This document shows positions 1 to 36,212 of a stretch of DNA of 64,000 bases, piece by piece. The position numbers were made by a program, and so were the translations under genes. This DNA is from Syngnathus acus (taxonomy: Eukaryota; Chordata; Actinopteri; Syngnathiformes; Syngnathidae), in the NCBI RefSeq assembly GCF_901709675.1, contig NC_051102.1, forward strand, positions 11,293,412 through 11,357,411, in the 5' to 3' direction. Under the pieces are notes generated by a model that had not been told where the DNA came from, did not search any database, and saw only the letters and a list, made by a program, of their open reading frames with translations. The stretch's first letter is position 1, and each line of letters begins with the position of its first letter.

Positions 1-120
1 ACTCAACTCATTCTTTTCACATGGTGCTTTTATTATTACTGCGCTTTCCTAATCGCCGTACTCGATGATTGAGTTCCGCTGATAGGAGTGTGGCGCGCTC
101 CTCCCTCTTTGTGTTCCCAG

Positions 121-150
121 TGTGTGTGTGTGTGCGTGTGTGCGCGTGTG
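121..150. repeat. (TG)n microsatellite
   Basis: An interrupted TG/CG dinucleotide run. Confidence 0.9.
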
Positions 151-273
151 ACGTTGCACGCTGTGCAGCTGTGAAAACCAGAGACGTCGAGCAAAAGCGG
201 TGGGAGTGGTGACCACAAAGGAGTGGGGGGTTCCGTTTATTTGTACACAAAAATGGTGTATGTGTCACTTCTG

Positions 274-282
274 GACCACCCA
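274..282 (-). promoter_or_regulatory. perfect GLI-binding nonamer, distal
   Basis: GACCACCCA is the exact GLI consensus (TGGGTGGTC on the other strand). It lies about 7.5 kb upstream of the ptch2 start. Patched genes are direct GLI targets, so a distal Hedgehog-responsive element is plausible, but a single motif is weak evidence. Confidence 0.4.
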
Positions 283-2662
283 ACATGATCCTGTATCAGT
301 TAACAGCAACACTCCGCCCTCGCACGCACACACGCACTCCTCGGAAGCGTACTCACAGCCGCCGACGCCTTTCTTCTTTCTTTTCTTCCCCCAACCTCAT
401 CTTTTTCCCCTTTTGGTGTCACAAGATTTATTGCATCCCTTCGACAGAGCATTTCTTAAATTACAGGTTGGAAGTTCTTTATAGAGACGACGCGGACAGA
501 GTTGTCTATGTGGAAGCTTTGTGTTTGCGTGTGATTTATGACGGCCTCGCTTTCCTTTTGTGTCTGAGTATAAAAAAAAAACAGGATCGTTTTTGATGTG
601 TCAGTAGTGGTCGGAGGAAAGCATCACTGATGAGAGAGCATAAAACACTTGGACGAAATTGACTTTGAAAGGCCCCCTCCGATGTCGCTGTACAGTCTCG
701 TCGGTAGCCAGCCCGTCCGTCCGTCATGTGGTTCGGAAGAAGCTCACAAAGCGCGAGATGCTTTTCATAAGTCGCGACTCCAAATGTGATGCCACAAATG
801 GCGTGCATTGACGCGCTCAAAAGTCAGGAACCCATTAGCTAATCCAAGCTGGGGGAAAAAGGCGCGACCTTTTAACACAACGCTCACAAAGAGTTCCAGA
901 TCTTTGATAGAACTGTTTCACTGATGTATTCTTTGGCACTTTTTTCACAACAAAAACATTCATAATTGACCAGCACGTCGAGGCAAATATTTTTGTTTGC
1001 ATGAAGGCGTTCAATGAATTCACCGATGTGAAGATTTCAGGCTGTTTGTCAGCTAGTGTTGACTTTTGTCACTATAAAAAAAAACAACAGAACTCTACCT
1101 ATATTCTCATAGCACAAGCCTGTCGCTTTCTTTTAGAAGCCAATGTCTCCATTTGAAAGGCACACCCGAACGTGGTCCAAACCACATTTGGGGCTCTCAC
1201 AGTCTTGAGCATTTTTCAACCATCTCGCACTCTGACCTCTCTGGCGCGGCTCATGATGAGACGTGGCAGCTGCTGGTGTTTGCATAAAGCTTTTGTATAT
1301 TTACACAAAGACCCCAGAGTCCCCTCAAGACAACGCCACCGTGGCCAAGAAGCCCGCCTACCAGTTCATTGGCGTGTTTGCTCGTGTGTGTTCGCACATT
1401 GATGCGTACACTTACCTGCGTGTGGCCGTCTCACAAACTCACTCGGTAGTTCTGGACCTACCGAGGCGAGGCGAGGCGGGTAGAGTAGCCGAAAATGCAC
1501 TCAAGTACGAGTGCTGTAACTTTGTAAAGTCACAAGTAGCACTTTTGATGTCAACGTCCTCCACGAGTTGTTGTAGACACAATGTTCATCTGGCATCAAT
1601 GTCCCACTTTGAATGGAGGGAATTTGAACAAGAATGTTGGCATGGCATTGTTTTCGGCATGGTGCGGTTACCTCAGTCTTCCAAATGGGTGTTGACAGTT
1701 GATGGTCCAATTGTGATGTTGACACCCTCTGATGTCTCTCACATGGCCCTAACCCTCCAAAATAAAATACAGCTGTTGTTACTGCTTTGCTACTCCAGCC
1801 GCACTAACCAGCCGCACTCGTCACGGCATGCACGCAACGCAACGCAACGCCGTGCGTGTGGTCGCGAAGGATGGCTTGGCTCCGGCCAACTTTTAGACGT
1901 ATCGGCCTTCGCCTTTTGTTTTCCTTGAAAAGTAATGAAAATGATGTCTGGAAATGAAAGTCTAGAGTTGCAATGAATCACTCTGAATCCGAATATTGCT
2001 GGTAGAGGGAAGGAGGGACCGAGGAACCTTCCTCCCATCAAATTCATGAGGTGAGACGTGAACGTTCAGAGCGCATATCTACCTTTGAGATGTTTGACTT
2101 GGAGGCTTTTTGTGAAAACAATGTTGAGTGTCTCTACCAAAGACTCACTTGTGAGATACAACACGATGCCACAGGGTATGGAGACTGCAGGAATTTACAA
2201 AGAAAATGAACAATATGAAATGTAAGAAGCTAAGCTAGCTGTTACTTTATCTGGTAACTACATTGTGGTTTATTGTTCATTGTTGAATGAAAATGTTACT
2301 TCAGTATTATTCTTTACGATTGGAAACAGTTCCCAAAAATGACATCAACAGGAGGTGTTGCCAACTTTTTCTAAATGTCCATTTTCCATATTGATGATTT
2401 CTTTTCTTTGCTGTTCTTGCAGAAACAGAGCTTAAAGAAACATTTCAACGGATAATACAGGACAGGACTTAATGTGGAGATAAATCTGGACACAGAGGAG
2501 AGAAGGTAGGGTGGAGTTGTAGATCTGAGGAGGTGGGGGGGGGGGGGCTAAGGACATGGGGGTGTTGCGGTGGCAGTGTCGGTGGGGGGTTGGTCCAGAA
2601 GAAGAAGCTGGGTGGCTTCATGGCTTGAGGGCTGATCGTGGGTGAGCAAGGAGACACAGAGC

Positions 2663-2689
2663 GAGGGAGGGAGGGAGGGAGGGAGGGAG
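2663..2689. repeat. (GGGA)n microsatellite
   Basis: A tetranucleotide purine run. Similar GGGA/TCCC tracts recur through the window. Confidence 0.9.
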
Positions 2690-3835
2690 CGGCCCACCCA
2701 AGTGGCAGTCAGTCAGAAACCTGCATGTGTGTGTGTCTATGTGTGTGTATTTGCCGCTGACCCCGACATATTAGCACAACACTTCCTCAATTTGTCTTCT
2801 GTGTTCTCCGGCCACAAATGAATTTCCTCCCGCCCACCCTCCCTCCCACCCACTTTTTTGGGTTTTTTTTTTTCCTTCCACACGTTACCTTTCAAGATGA
2901 CCCTCCCCTGCCTCCACCCTCACCCTACTAGCCCACCTCCAACTAACACATAGCAACGCCACCCCAACTACCTAACCAAACCCCGGCCGGGTCTTCGACT
3001 TAAACATCTGAATGCGTGCAGCCTTTTTACAAGCTTTGTAGTTGCAACACTTGCTTATGTCGCAAACAATATGCGTGTGCGTCGCGACGGAGATACCAAG
3101 TACGCCATCACAATTCCGCTGACACACACCCACCCACACACATCGTCAGACATGGCTGCCTGCCTGCCTGTCACGTCACGGTGGAGGCCCCCCAAGCTAA
3201 TTAGCGAAACATTGGCTGGGTGGTTGATTGGGATCACATCTTAAATGGTCACAGGGAGAAACACACCAGCAACCCGATTTCCACTCAGGTGGCCTTTTAT
3301 CTCCGATTGGACTGTTTATGGCATCGCCATCCAAAGACATGACGCATCTTTCGCCAGCCGCGTTGGGGATTTTCTCCATACGGGCAGCCCTTGTGTTCTT
3401 TTCGAAACAGTAAACAATAGCCGCCATGTCTTAAAAAAAGAACATTGCAGCTGTAAGGTGGGGGAAATGTACAATGTGTGACATTAAAAAAGTTGCCCTG
3501 ACAACTTCAAAAGTAGCATGAGGGGAAAAGAATAGTTGCCTCATTTTATGAGCTAATTCTACGGAAAGAAGAAAAGGCTTACGGCATGAGCGGCATAATG
3601 GCAAATATATGTAGGTGCGAGTGAGTGATCCAACTTATTTGATAGCTTGTTTGTCAATTCATTTCCACCACATGTTATTTGTAAACATTCCATTGCACAT
3701 GTGGTGGTGCTGATCCAAATTCCCATTCTTTATGCCCATCATTCTCCCAGTAATTCTTCTCTTTAATCAGACGTGACTGACTGTTGTGAATGGATGTTAT
3801 TTCAAAATGGTTACCCTTGTGTTTGCTAACATTGT

Positions 3836-3837
<2 letters not shown>

Positions 3838-3925
<88 letters not shown>
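3838..3925. repeat. (CA)n microsatellite, about 88 bp
   Basis: A pure CA run of about 44 units, upstream of ptch2. Confidence 0.97.
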
Positions 3926-3930
<5 letters not shown>

Positions 3931-5507
3931 TGCGAGACTTGCGAGGTTTGTTTTAAGAGCACAGGTCCGGCCGGGTCGGCGTCGCCACCTGCTCCGCTCC
4001 CCCGACAATAGCTCTGTTACAAGCGCACAAACAAAGACTTGACAAAAAGTGCATTTCTGTGGTTTTGTGTGTTTTTGGCCCCCAGAAAGGCGACTATTCA
4101 TTAGGGCGACAAAAGGCGCCAAAGCAATGCATTATCATAATTAATCTTGTGCTGAGACGGTGGGTGGGTGGATGGCTGGCTGGCTGGCAGCTTCTCCGAC
4201 ACTGACAAGAGGCGTTTTTAATACGGGAAAAGTGTCGCTCCGGGTAACTTGTTGCCTTTCCGAATGATGGTAAAGTAGGGTGAACGCTCAAATGTAGTAT
4301 GTGAAGTGAAATGAAGCGGAACACCCAAGATTGAAATATCTTAGCTCACTGGGGAAGCAGTCCATTTTTCAAGTTTGATGAAACCTTGATTTTTTCAGGG
4401 AAGGCAAATGAGAGCAGATTCTTATTTGCAATGCCAACCTGGCGTGTTTATACTAAGCTTTTGTTTGATGTGGCTTGTTGTTAAAACATTTTTTATTATA
4501 GCATATATTTTTTTTAAATGCCTTGACAGTCACAACATGAAAAGAAAATGACCTAAACGAGAAAAGAGTCATAGTTCAAGTCTCTTTTTCAAGAAAAAAG
4601 TCAAAATGTCACCAGAAAGAAACCTTGCAAGAATAATGTGACACCATTTTCTTTTTCTTTTTTAAAAGCGTTTTGTTATGCATAAAGTCAAAATCATTCA
4701 AGAAAAATCATATGAAAATGAAATTGATACTATGAGGGGGAAAAAAAGCAAAACTTCTTCAAAAAATGAAAGCCCTAAAAAGACTTGTGACATCTTTGAG
4801 TGACATCAAATATCTGAAAATGCGCTGCTGTCTCATAGTAGAAGACGTGTCATATGTTTAATCTTCACTACATTTGAGGCCCTTCGGTGAATTTTTCCAT
4901 CCCGTTTTACATTCGGTCAAAGGACGAAAAGGAATTTTGGAGCAGCCGTGAGTGAGTCCTCTTTGGTTGCAAAATAAACGCATCGTGGCTCTGAACCTTG
5001 AGGGTGGGTGTTGGCTGTTGCGAGGTGACTGGATGCCAGAGTGCTTCCATAGGCAGCCCCAGACGGACAGCCATGCATGCATGCATGCATGCACGCACGC
5101 ACGGACGGATGGATGGATGCATGCATGGGGTCACTGGGGAGAGATGAAATGCACACACAAGTCGGGAGGCGAGCCACGGGAAAGATGGAGGCAATCGGGA
5201 GGCGTTTAAAACAAAAACATGGAGCTCTGAGTCGAGTGGATGCACGAGAGAGAGTCTTGGGTGGTTTGTGTACGCACTACAAGGTGCTGTGATGGCAGAT
5301 ATCTGCACCACGCATGGTCATCTAAGACGGTTTATTTATCCAAGGCCTCCAGACCAGGCCTCGGACCTCCCTGAGTTTGTTAGGCTTGAAGGGGGCCCCT
5401 ACCGCACAACCCAATTCCTCACATTCCACTTGAGCTCCCATTTCCAGCTGCCTGTTTCCCTCTACCACTCAAACCCGGACCTAGCCTGTCAAGCCGTGTT
5501 CCAGCGC

Positions 5508-5510
<3 letters not shown>

Positions 5511-5556
<46 letters not shown>
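5511..5556. repeat. (GA)n microsatellite
   Basis: A pure GA run of about 23 units. Confidence 0.97.
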
Positions 5557-5562
<6 letters not shown>

Positions 5563-5743
5563 GCCCTTCCCCGAAACGCGTGTGTGTTCCAGTTATGTAT
5601 GGCTGAACAGATAATTATGAGGAATAAATAGGAGGTTAGCAGAGGCGCACACAAAACATACAAATACCTGCACGCTGTTGGCGGGCCATCCAAACTTGGA
5701 TATTTCAACACATGCGGTGCAGCAACACAGACAATACACACAC

Positions 5744-5762
5744 ATATATATATATATATATA
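5744..5762. repeat. (TA)n microsatellite
   Basis: A short AT dinucleotide run. Confidence 0.9.
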
Positions 5763-5860
5763 TCCATTTATATATTCAGATACAAAAATGAATCATATTA
5801 CTGCCAGCTTCCAGTCACTTAGTTGTGAAACTCTTCTTTGTGTATGATGTCTGTATTGTA

Positions 5861-5877
5861 CTGCCCCCTGGTGGCTG
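5861..5877 (-). promoter_or_regulatory. CTCF-like motif upstream of ptch2
   Basis: Read on the minus strand, the site CAGCCACCAGGGGGCAG matches the CTCF core CCACCAGGGGGC. It lies about 2 kb upstream of the ptch2 start. Function as an insulator is inferred only. Confidence 0.45.
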
Positions 5878-7137
5878 AGGGGGTAATGTCAAATATGATT
5901 CCACTGGGAAAAGATGATTTGATGGGATGGGACAAATGACATGATTGATGCCTGGCGCCCTGCCGGCCGGTACAAAGGGCAGAAAAGCCAAGTTTGTGAA
6001 CGTGCGCGCTCCCCAAACGTGCAGCTGTCAGTAGTGGACTCAAGCCGCGGCGCCAACACCTAAATCCAATTACTCCACATCAGCTTCCAATTGTTTTTAA
6101 GTCAAGCAAAAGGGCTCAAATTAGCACCAGGCGCTTGACAAATGGCAGCGCCGTATGCTATTGTGACACGTTTGTTCACCCTTATACTTTTGACTTTGCA
6201 AACCACACTTATGAGCTTTTTTTTTTTTTTAGGAGGATTATAAAACAGTTTTGTCTGGGAACCTTTTTTCCAGGCTCATGTGAGCGCCTTTGTGAACTCA
6301 TGAAATCATGCATATCAAGACATGGAACGGTTCCAAAGAGTCTCCTTAGATAAGAGTGTCACTCTGAACCAGGCAGCCACCTCCGAGAGTCTTTTTGTCT
6401 TTAATACAAGTCCTGTTATGTTTTAATGTCACTCCTCTTATTTTTGCAAACTTGCATGCACGACAAAGATGTGTGTGTTGATCGACAGTAAGTAGAGGGA
6501 TGCATAATTGTGGTTGTAGAGAACCAAGATATATGCATTTACCATGAGTTTAGTCGGGTTCCAAAAATGGTTATAAACAATTATTTCCTTCAACCGTAAA
6601 TAAGTCAGAGCTGTACATTGCAAACACACTATCGACTCGTTAAAATAACAAACAAACAAAAACCGCCATTGCACATTGGGTTCACATTTAAGTCGACATA
6701 AATGCTGATGTAGGGATTGTTGCTATCATGTTCACAAACTGGAAGCAATAAGAGGGAATAGTCGAAACAAACAGGAAATAATATGGAGTCAAGTACATGA
6801 ATGCAGAACCACAGAATAACTGGAACAAGACTAAGGAATAGCGAGTACAAAGAGGCAGAACATGCTTGCTTGTTGTTAGGGCAACAGCTGTTGTGAAAGT
6901 GGACAGAAGTAAAACGGGGAAAGTAACAGAATGATAATAAGGCAGAATTGGAGGGAAGAATAAGAAGCAAGAATAATAGGCTCAACTTGGAAGAATGTCC
7001 ACTAACATGGAGCTTTCAATCTGGGAATTCTGTGTACAAACAGGGAGTAAGTCATGTGCACAAGCATGCAGTCAGCAACCAAGCGTGCGTGCGTGTGCGG
7101 GCGAGCGGGCGGGCGGGCTTTATTGAAAGAGTTCCTC

Positions 7138-7170
7138 TCTCGCTCTCTCTCTCTCTCTCTCTCGCTCTCT
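7138..7170. repeat. (CT)n microsatellite
   Basis: A pyrimidine dinucleotide run just upstream of the proximal GLI site. Confidence 0.9.
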
Positions 7171-7206
7171 CCATCCCTCCTCCCCCTTCCAGCCCAGGCT
7201 GCAGCC

Positions 7207-7215
7207 TGGGTGGTC
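7207..7215 (+). promoter_or_regulatory. perfect GLI-binding nonamer, proximal promoter
   Basis: TGGGTGGTC is an exact GLI consensus, about 0.6 kb upstream of the ptch2 start codon. Vertebrate patched promoters are known to carry functional GLI sites in this position, so this is the strongest of the four sites found. Confidence 0.7.
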
Positions 7216-7450
7216 TCCGTTCTCTCTCGCTCTCGCTCTCACTCCATTCCCTCACTGCTCACTCGCTCGCTCGCTCGCTCTCCACTTTGGTGAGCTGTTG
7301 CTTAGCAGCTAATAATAGGCGATGTTTGCAAAGTAATTTGCCTCTTCCTCGGCCAATGGGAGCCGCGGCACTTTTCCATCAAAGCTCCCTTTTCAGGATT
7401 TGCCGAGAGGCGAGCTGGTCCAAACGTTGCCGCAGCGCGATCGGAGCTAG

Positions 7451-7480
7451 ACGTGACGTGACGTGACGTGACGCCACGCC
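7451..7480 (+). repeat. (TGACG)n array in ptch2 5' region
   Basis: About four head-to-tail TGACG pentamers followed by CCACG variants. Each contains a CRE/ATF half-site, so the array could bind CREB/ATF proteins. It may equally be a simple repeat. Confidence 0.7.
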
Positions 7481-7825
7481 ACGCGCGACCACCAGCAAGA
7501 AGATATCGCTCCAACTCCTACCACCAATACGATCCGAGACGCACTTTTTGTTTTTGTTTTCCCCCCCCAACCACTTTATTTTGTCTGTGCGTGTTTTGAA
7601 CAACTCCGCGATCGATCGATCGATCGAATGACGACTGAAGGATCTTTACGGATTTGGGCGCATAATGTTGGGATGGAGTTTGGCGACTCGTTCGACTAGC
7701 AGGACACTTTCTTGCAACTCGTCGGCGCCGCCGGACGCGCTCCTCTCCCATGTCGGATTACTGCGGCGCTCTGTGAAATCGCAGCCGCTTTGTGTGTCGC
7801 TTTGCCCCCCAAGCCTCTTCGGACC

Positions 7826-31127
<23,302 letters not shown>

Positions 31128-32253
31128 TGGCCACATAGGATTTATTTGAAGGACATGATGTAACTCTATGAGTATCTATTTTAAATACTAAAAAAAGAGG
31201 GAAGCTATTTAAAAGAGTACTGTATAACTTTGGGTATACTCATGTAAAAGTTTTTGTGTTGTTTTTGTGGAGGGGAAGTTTTGTTTTGTTTTCATGACAC
31301 CCCCCGCAGCATAGTGTATAGAATGAGAAGAAGAATGTGCTATATGTCGAAAAATGTCCACACAGAGTGAGATCCTATTAAGATATTAGGCTATTGAACA
31401 TACATGGTCAGTGTTTTATTTCTATTGGTATTATTATGTTGGGTTTTTCTGCTGCTACACAAAGTCATTTGAAGTGATTTGCCTTAAAAAAAAATGCAGT
31501 AGCCCCTCTTCCTCCCCCTTAAAGCCACACACACACACACACACACTATATTGTACTGTGAGATCTAACCGATTTCTTAACATTGTGCCTTCTTCGTTAA
31601 TGTCCGTGCAGCAGAATCCTGAGCTCAGTATTAAGTCCTTTGCAGTTTTGTCTACTTGAAGGTTTTGTTTGTTGTGGCTGCATCTCAGATTTAACACAAT
31701 GGGAATTATAAGGGAGTCTTTTTGATTTGTTGTAACCCAAATGGAGTTACTTATAAGCTATGATTCACATTTGACAGCAGCTCCGTGTTTTTGTTCTTGT
31801 TTTTCCTCTGCAGTTCTTAGATTACAGAAATGGTCTCATCACTGCCAGAGTCATTTGCAGGGAAGAGCTTTTCTGTATTTTTCAAGTGGCAGCTTTGGTT
31901 TAAAAAAAAAAAAAAAGACAGAATGTTGAGTAGCTACTGTGCTGTTGCGGAAAAATAATTTCACCCTACATACTCACCTTTGGCTGGAGGAGTTAATCGG
32001 GAGGAGGTCGAGGGGAAGCTCGTGCATTGTTTGTAGTTAAAAGAAAATGTTGTCATGCCATATAAATTATTTATATTCAAAATTTATTTTTGTAGTTTGT
32101 ACAGATGTTAGTATTTAGACTGAAGTTCTATTTTTAAAGAGTAAATCTATATTATATATAAATATATCTATTTGTTGTTGAGTTTGATTTTCTTTTTGTT
32201 TGCATTTAGGAAAGAGGGGGGGGGGGGTGATTTTTATGTTAGTGCGTGTGTGT

Positions 32254-32306
32254 GGGGGGGGGGGGGGGGGGCAGTCTTCCTTCATGCCCCCCCCCCCCCC
32301 CCCCCC
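32254..32306 (+). other. G18/C20 inverted homopolymer, potential mRNA hairpin
   Basis: Eighteen G at 32254-32271, a 15-base spacer, then twenty C at 32287-32306. In the ptch2 mRNA this could fold into an uninterrupted 18-bp G:C stem. A separate 12-G run at 32216-32227 precedes it. Confidence 0.9.
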
Positions 32307-32415
32307 TTCGTCATTGTCCATGTCTTAAACACTGTGACTTCCCAAAACTATGCTCAAGAAACCCCTTGTGTGACCGCTATGTTCTCTCACCTGGTATAGA
32401 AAATTAACTAACAAA

Positions 32416-32421
32416 AATAAA
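32416..32421 (+). terminator. ptch2: ptch2 poly(A) signal
   Basis: A canonical AATAAA about 1.29 kb after the ptch2 stop, followed by an A-run and a GT-containing stretch. It is the best 3'-end signal before the intergenic region. Confidence 0.75.
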
Positions 32422-32502
32422 TGCAATGGAAAAAAAACTGTAGTGTCTTTGCCAATTTTCGGTTGCGGTAGTGAAGTATTTCATATATACTACGTGAAAT
32501 AA

Positions 32503-32560
32503 TTCAAGATTCAAGAGTTTTTATTGAAACAAGGAATTTGACTTCGGTAAAAATAATGGA
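32503..32560 (-). mobile_element. LINE/SINE 3'-tail fragment (tentative)
   Basis: 'aagattcaagagttttta' followed by 'ttgacttcggta' resembles the end of a dispersed fish retroelement. The copy is short, just past the ptch2 3' end. Confidence 0.35.
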
Positions 32561-33825
32561 CAAACGACCGAGAAAAGCAGCGGACAAATGATTGAATGAT
32601 TTTCTTCTTATTCTAATGATTATATTTGACCCGTGAGGCAATCCCAAATGAATCCTATGATTATTGTTGTTTAAAAACGGAGCCACCGGTATTCTACGGT
32701 GCATTTAGCGCTAATACTACAAATCCCACAATGCCTTGCTATTGTTTGGCTGCGTCAATCAAGACATAGTCCAGAAAGGCTCTCGTCATGCTATCAATGT
32801 CAAGTTCCAAGTCTCCAACTATCTATAATATATCTATCAACTAGCTTTTGACGGATGCTGCACCCGCTTTGTGCGCTCGCTCGCTCGCAAAGAGTTGACC
32901 GCTGGTGAGCAGAGAAGAGAATGAATTCATTCATTGTCCAGGTGAGTTTACTGCGTATCATTGCATAAGATGGAATAGTAAGGGATAGTGACCACGGTGG
33001 TTAACAAAGGTAGTTAGTTCACTTGAAGGTCGGAATCACTGCTTATTACATCACTGAATATCAAACTGGATAATACATTTGATCGTTCCTTAATGCACTT
33101 TTTTTTCAAGGCATGTACTTGAATGGTTGTTTGGGTTATTATTGTCATTTGGTTTTTCAATGTATTAACCTTTATTTCCATATTTCAACCAGAAGGACGT
33201 GACTTGAAAAGAGACATACCATCTTGATTTAATACATTCATGACAATGATGATCGTTTTTGAGTTGATTTTGCATGTCCGCACGATTGAATTATGTATAT
33301 ATTGTATGTTCATAAGCGTTGTTTGTTCCATATTTCATTTGAAAGCAAAACATGTTTGGTCCATTTTAAAAGGTTTATTTGTTCAATGTTGGCCTACGAT
33401 TTTAGTCAAGCTTTTCATTTTGCCCAATATATGCGTATATGAGGTCGAGAAACTAAAATGTTCCACTTTCACTTCTCTTTGAGCCACAATTCATGTTTTT
33501 GATAGCTGTCATGCTCTAAATGAAACTCCAAATTTTGAGGTTCTTCTTTAAATGTGGAAAATATTGCAATGATATAGGGAATTTTCACTCACTCGCTGAC
33601 TAAAGCCAGTGAAAAGTGGATGTCAAGCGTCTAAATGTGCAAATTGACTCACTTTTTGTTTGACAACTTTTCATCCTGGATGGTTTATTCACACTGTCCC
33701 ACTTGAGAGCCTTGGCAATGTGAACAAACACAATCAGCCCAAATTGGAACCATACACAAACGTCTTCCGTCCTTTTCTTCCTCGTGCGTCCGTAAAGATA
33801 CGGCCATGTGCGCACGCACGCACGC

Positions 33826-33882
33826 ACACACACACACACACACACAAACACACACCGGGCCGGGCCGGGCCGGGCCGGCCCA
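33826..33882. repeat. (CA)n plus (GGGCC)n repeats
   Basis: A CA run passes into about four GGGCC pentamers. Confidence 0.85.
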
Positions 33883-34133
33883 CCTGCGTAGATGAAAGGA
33901 AATTCCTGTCCTCCTCATACAGCAGCAGCACAATTCGTCTGCATCTGATAGCGTCAACGCTTGAAGCAAACCTCAAACATTATTGAAGCGAGCGTCCTTT
34001 TGATACACTATTTGCTTCGGTTACGGCTAGTCTCAAAAGGTTTGCCTCAAGGTGCCAGTCATGTATTCCAAACTGTCCACAGCCGACCTTCAAAACAAAT
34101 CGAGGAGACATTTTTTCCTTTCATATATCCTTT

Positions 34134-34239
34134 TTCCTTCCTTCCTTCCTTCCTTCCTTCCTTCCTTCCTTCCTTCCTTCCTTCCTTCCTTCCTTCCTTC
34201 CTTCCTTCCTTCCTTCCTTCCTTCCTTCCTTCCTTCTTT
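34134..34239. repeat. (CTTC)n microsatellite, about 106 bp
   Basis: A nearly pure CTTC array in the ptch2-kif2c intergenic region. Confidence 0.97.
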
Positions 34240-36170
34240 CCACTGCTGAGTGGGTGGCCTGAGGATGAGTGGCCATTGTTGGCTGGATTCAATAGGGCTG
34301 ATTAGTCAAGAAAAATGTGTGTTTAGGAGTGTGTTGAAAAACATGCAGGTGTGTGTGTGTATAATCTTGCACTAAGTATGCATCATAAAAGATTCTGAAG
34401 AATAATGGGGGGATTGAAGAAAAGCAAGCAAGAAAGCAGACTTGCGGGTGACAAAGCATGCATTCTCATTTAACACCAACTTTCCTGACAACTAGGAAAC
34501 GGTCAGAATAAATGAATTTCATTGATTAGAAAGTATGTTTTTTTACATGATATTTTTCACTCTGGCTTTGGTCAAATTAACCCTTGCGGCTATTTTTCAC
34601 TTCAGCACCAGAGTCACTCTCTCTCTGTCTCTCTCTTTCTCTCTCTCTCTCCATCCATCCATCAAGCTAATGTGACGCAAACTTTTCTGCTCTTTTTGAT
34701 TTGACACCTATTCCCGCTCAATCATAAAATGCCCTCATTTGTTGTGATTGCACCCCTGCAAGGTCTTCTAATCATTAGAGGAAGGAGTGAAATCAATATA
34801 TACCGAAATCAGCAGAACAAATGTGTTTGCAATCTACATCCTATACTACGTTACGTGTGGGTGCGTGTGGACATACCTTGGCTGCGAGGAGGAGGAGGAA
34901 TCCAGCAATCATGTCGACAGGCGGGAGAGTAAACATTTTTTGAAATAAACAGGAAGCAGCGTAATGCCCTTTTAATTGATTCATTCTGTGCCTGTCTGTT
35001 TACTGAAGAATCTAACTATGAGAGGGCCTCAGTGTTTAGAAGCGCTTTCTTTGTTTAGTTCAAACCATAACACTCTGAGGGCCAGACCTGACGCTGGATC
35101 ATTGTGACAGAGAGAGTGGGGGGGACTCACCTCTCTCTCTCTCTCTCTCACACACACACTTCTGAAATGCTCTCTTGTAAACTACTGAAGCAGTCATTAT
35201 TTGAATTGAATATGTGAGAGATACAACATTTGTGGTTAGGGAGGAGTGATTATCGAGCAAGTACCAGGTATCAGTATTGGGCCATCACGGCATTATTTTT
35301 AAGTCTCGGGCACTCGTAGAGGCTATTGATGCACACAAAAAAAGATATATATGACCCTCCGCTGCATTAGTTGGTGCTGTAATGTTACAAACTAACAGAC
35401 CAGCAAATCATCATCTGCATCAGAAGAAAAAAGTTCATGATTTTTTTTTTTATATCAAAAGTACTCGAGCTATCTGCGAGTACTCATGGAGTGAATATTG
35501 TACTGAAATAATCATGGCATCCAACATACCTCTTTACAGTTCGTCAGTCTAGAAGTGTTACTGAAGTTTAAATTGCAGCCACTGTCATAATATGGAGGGG
35601 TCTCTGAACATTCAAAAAAGAGAGAGAAGAGAAGGCGGGGGGGTGGTAATTAGACACACACACACACACAGAGGGGAGTGTGTGTGTGTGGTGAAGGAGA
35701 GCAAAGCTAAACACATCCAAGCGAGCTAGTAAAACCTAATGAAGGCTCAGTGCTAGGCTGGCACACACACATTTCATGTGGTGGTGAGGAGGAGGAAGAG
35801 GAAGAGGAAGAGGAGGTGGACTGGGCCAGGCCGGCGAGCGCTGAGGCTGGCTGGCTGGCTCACTGTGCTTGTTTGGGCAAAACTGTAATTAACACCATCA
35901 GCGAGCGCATCACTATGCCTTTTCCTTTGTCTCCACGTTTCTTCACATGCGACGCTCGCCCCATGTGCGTGAAACTGCGAGCGGTGGTGACAAAGCAAAA
36001 AGGCGCTTTGACGCTCACAGTGTGCCTGGCTTCGCTTGTTCCTCTCGCTCGCTTCAATCCAAACGTTTCTACACTTTATGGAGAAAAAATCTGAAAAATG
36101 AAAGCAATACTTATGCTTCTTTCTTGAGTTCAACATTGTTGCCTGGCAACAAGAAGCTAGATGGCATCAT

Positions 36171-36212
36171 CCGTCCATCCGTCCATCCATCCATCCATCC
36201 ATCCACCCATCC
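36171..36212. repeat. (CCAT)n microsatellite
   Basis: CCAT and CCGT units. Such runs often begin dispersed LINE-tail copies in fish, but no body follows here. Confidence 0.85.

Larger units (their letters stand above)
1..7100. other. intergenic DNA upstream of ptch2
   Basis: I see no convincing coding exon on either strand. Open frames here are short, lack conserved motifs and often run through simple repeats. The region holds several microsatellites, one perfect GLI nonamer near 274 and one CTCF-like site near 5861, listed separately. It may carry distal ptch2 enhancers; that is inference from position. Confidence 0.6.
7100..7825 (+). promoter_or_regulatory. ptch2: ptch2 promoter and 5' UTR region
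   Basis: The stretch before the ptch2 start is richer in CpG than its surroundings. It holds a CT-rich run, a perfect GLI nonamer at 7207-7215, a CCAAT box in 'ggccaatggg' near 7350, a TGACG pentanucleotide array at 7451-7480 and a short ATCG run at 7609-7627. No TATA box is evident. The transcription start cannot be placed from sequence alone. Hedgehog feedback control through the GLI site is expected from the known behaviour of patched genes. Confidence 0.6.
31128..32440 (+). other. ptch2: ptch2 3' UTR
   Basis: From the ptch2 stop codon to just past the AATAAA at 32416. It is AT-rich, with a CA run near 31530 and several U-rich runs. Near its end it has a G-rich tract followed by the G18/C20 inverted homopolymer pair. 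No other open frame of note is present. Confidence 0.7.

Noticed and set aside
1263-1928. 221-codon plus-strand open frame upstream of ptch2
   Set aside because: No domain, no family resemblance, biased composition and no splice or promoter support. Chance frame.
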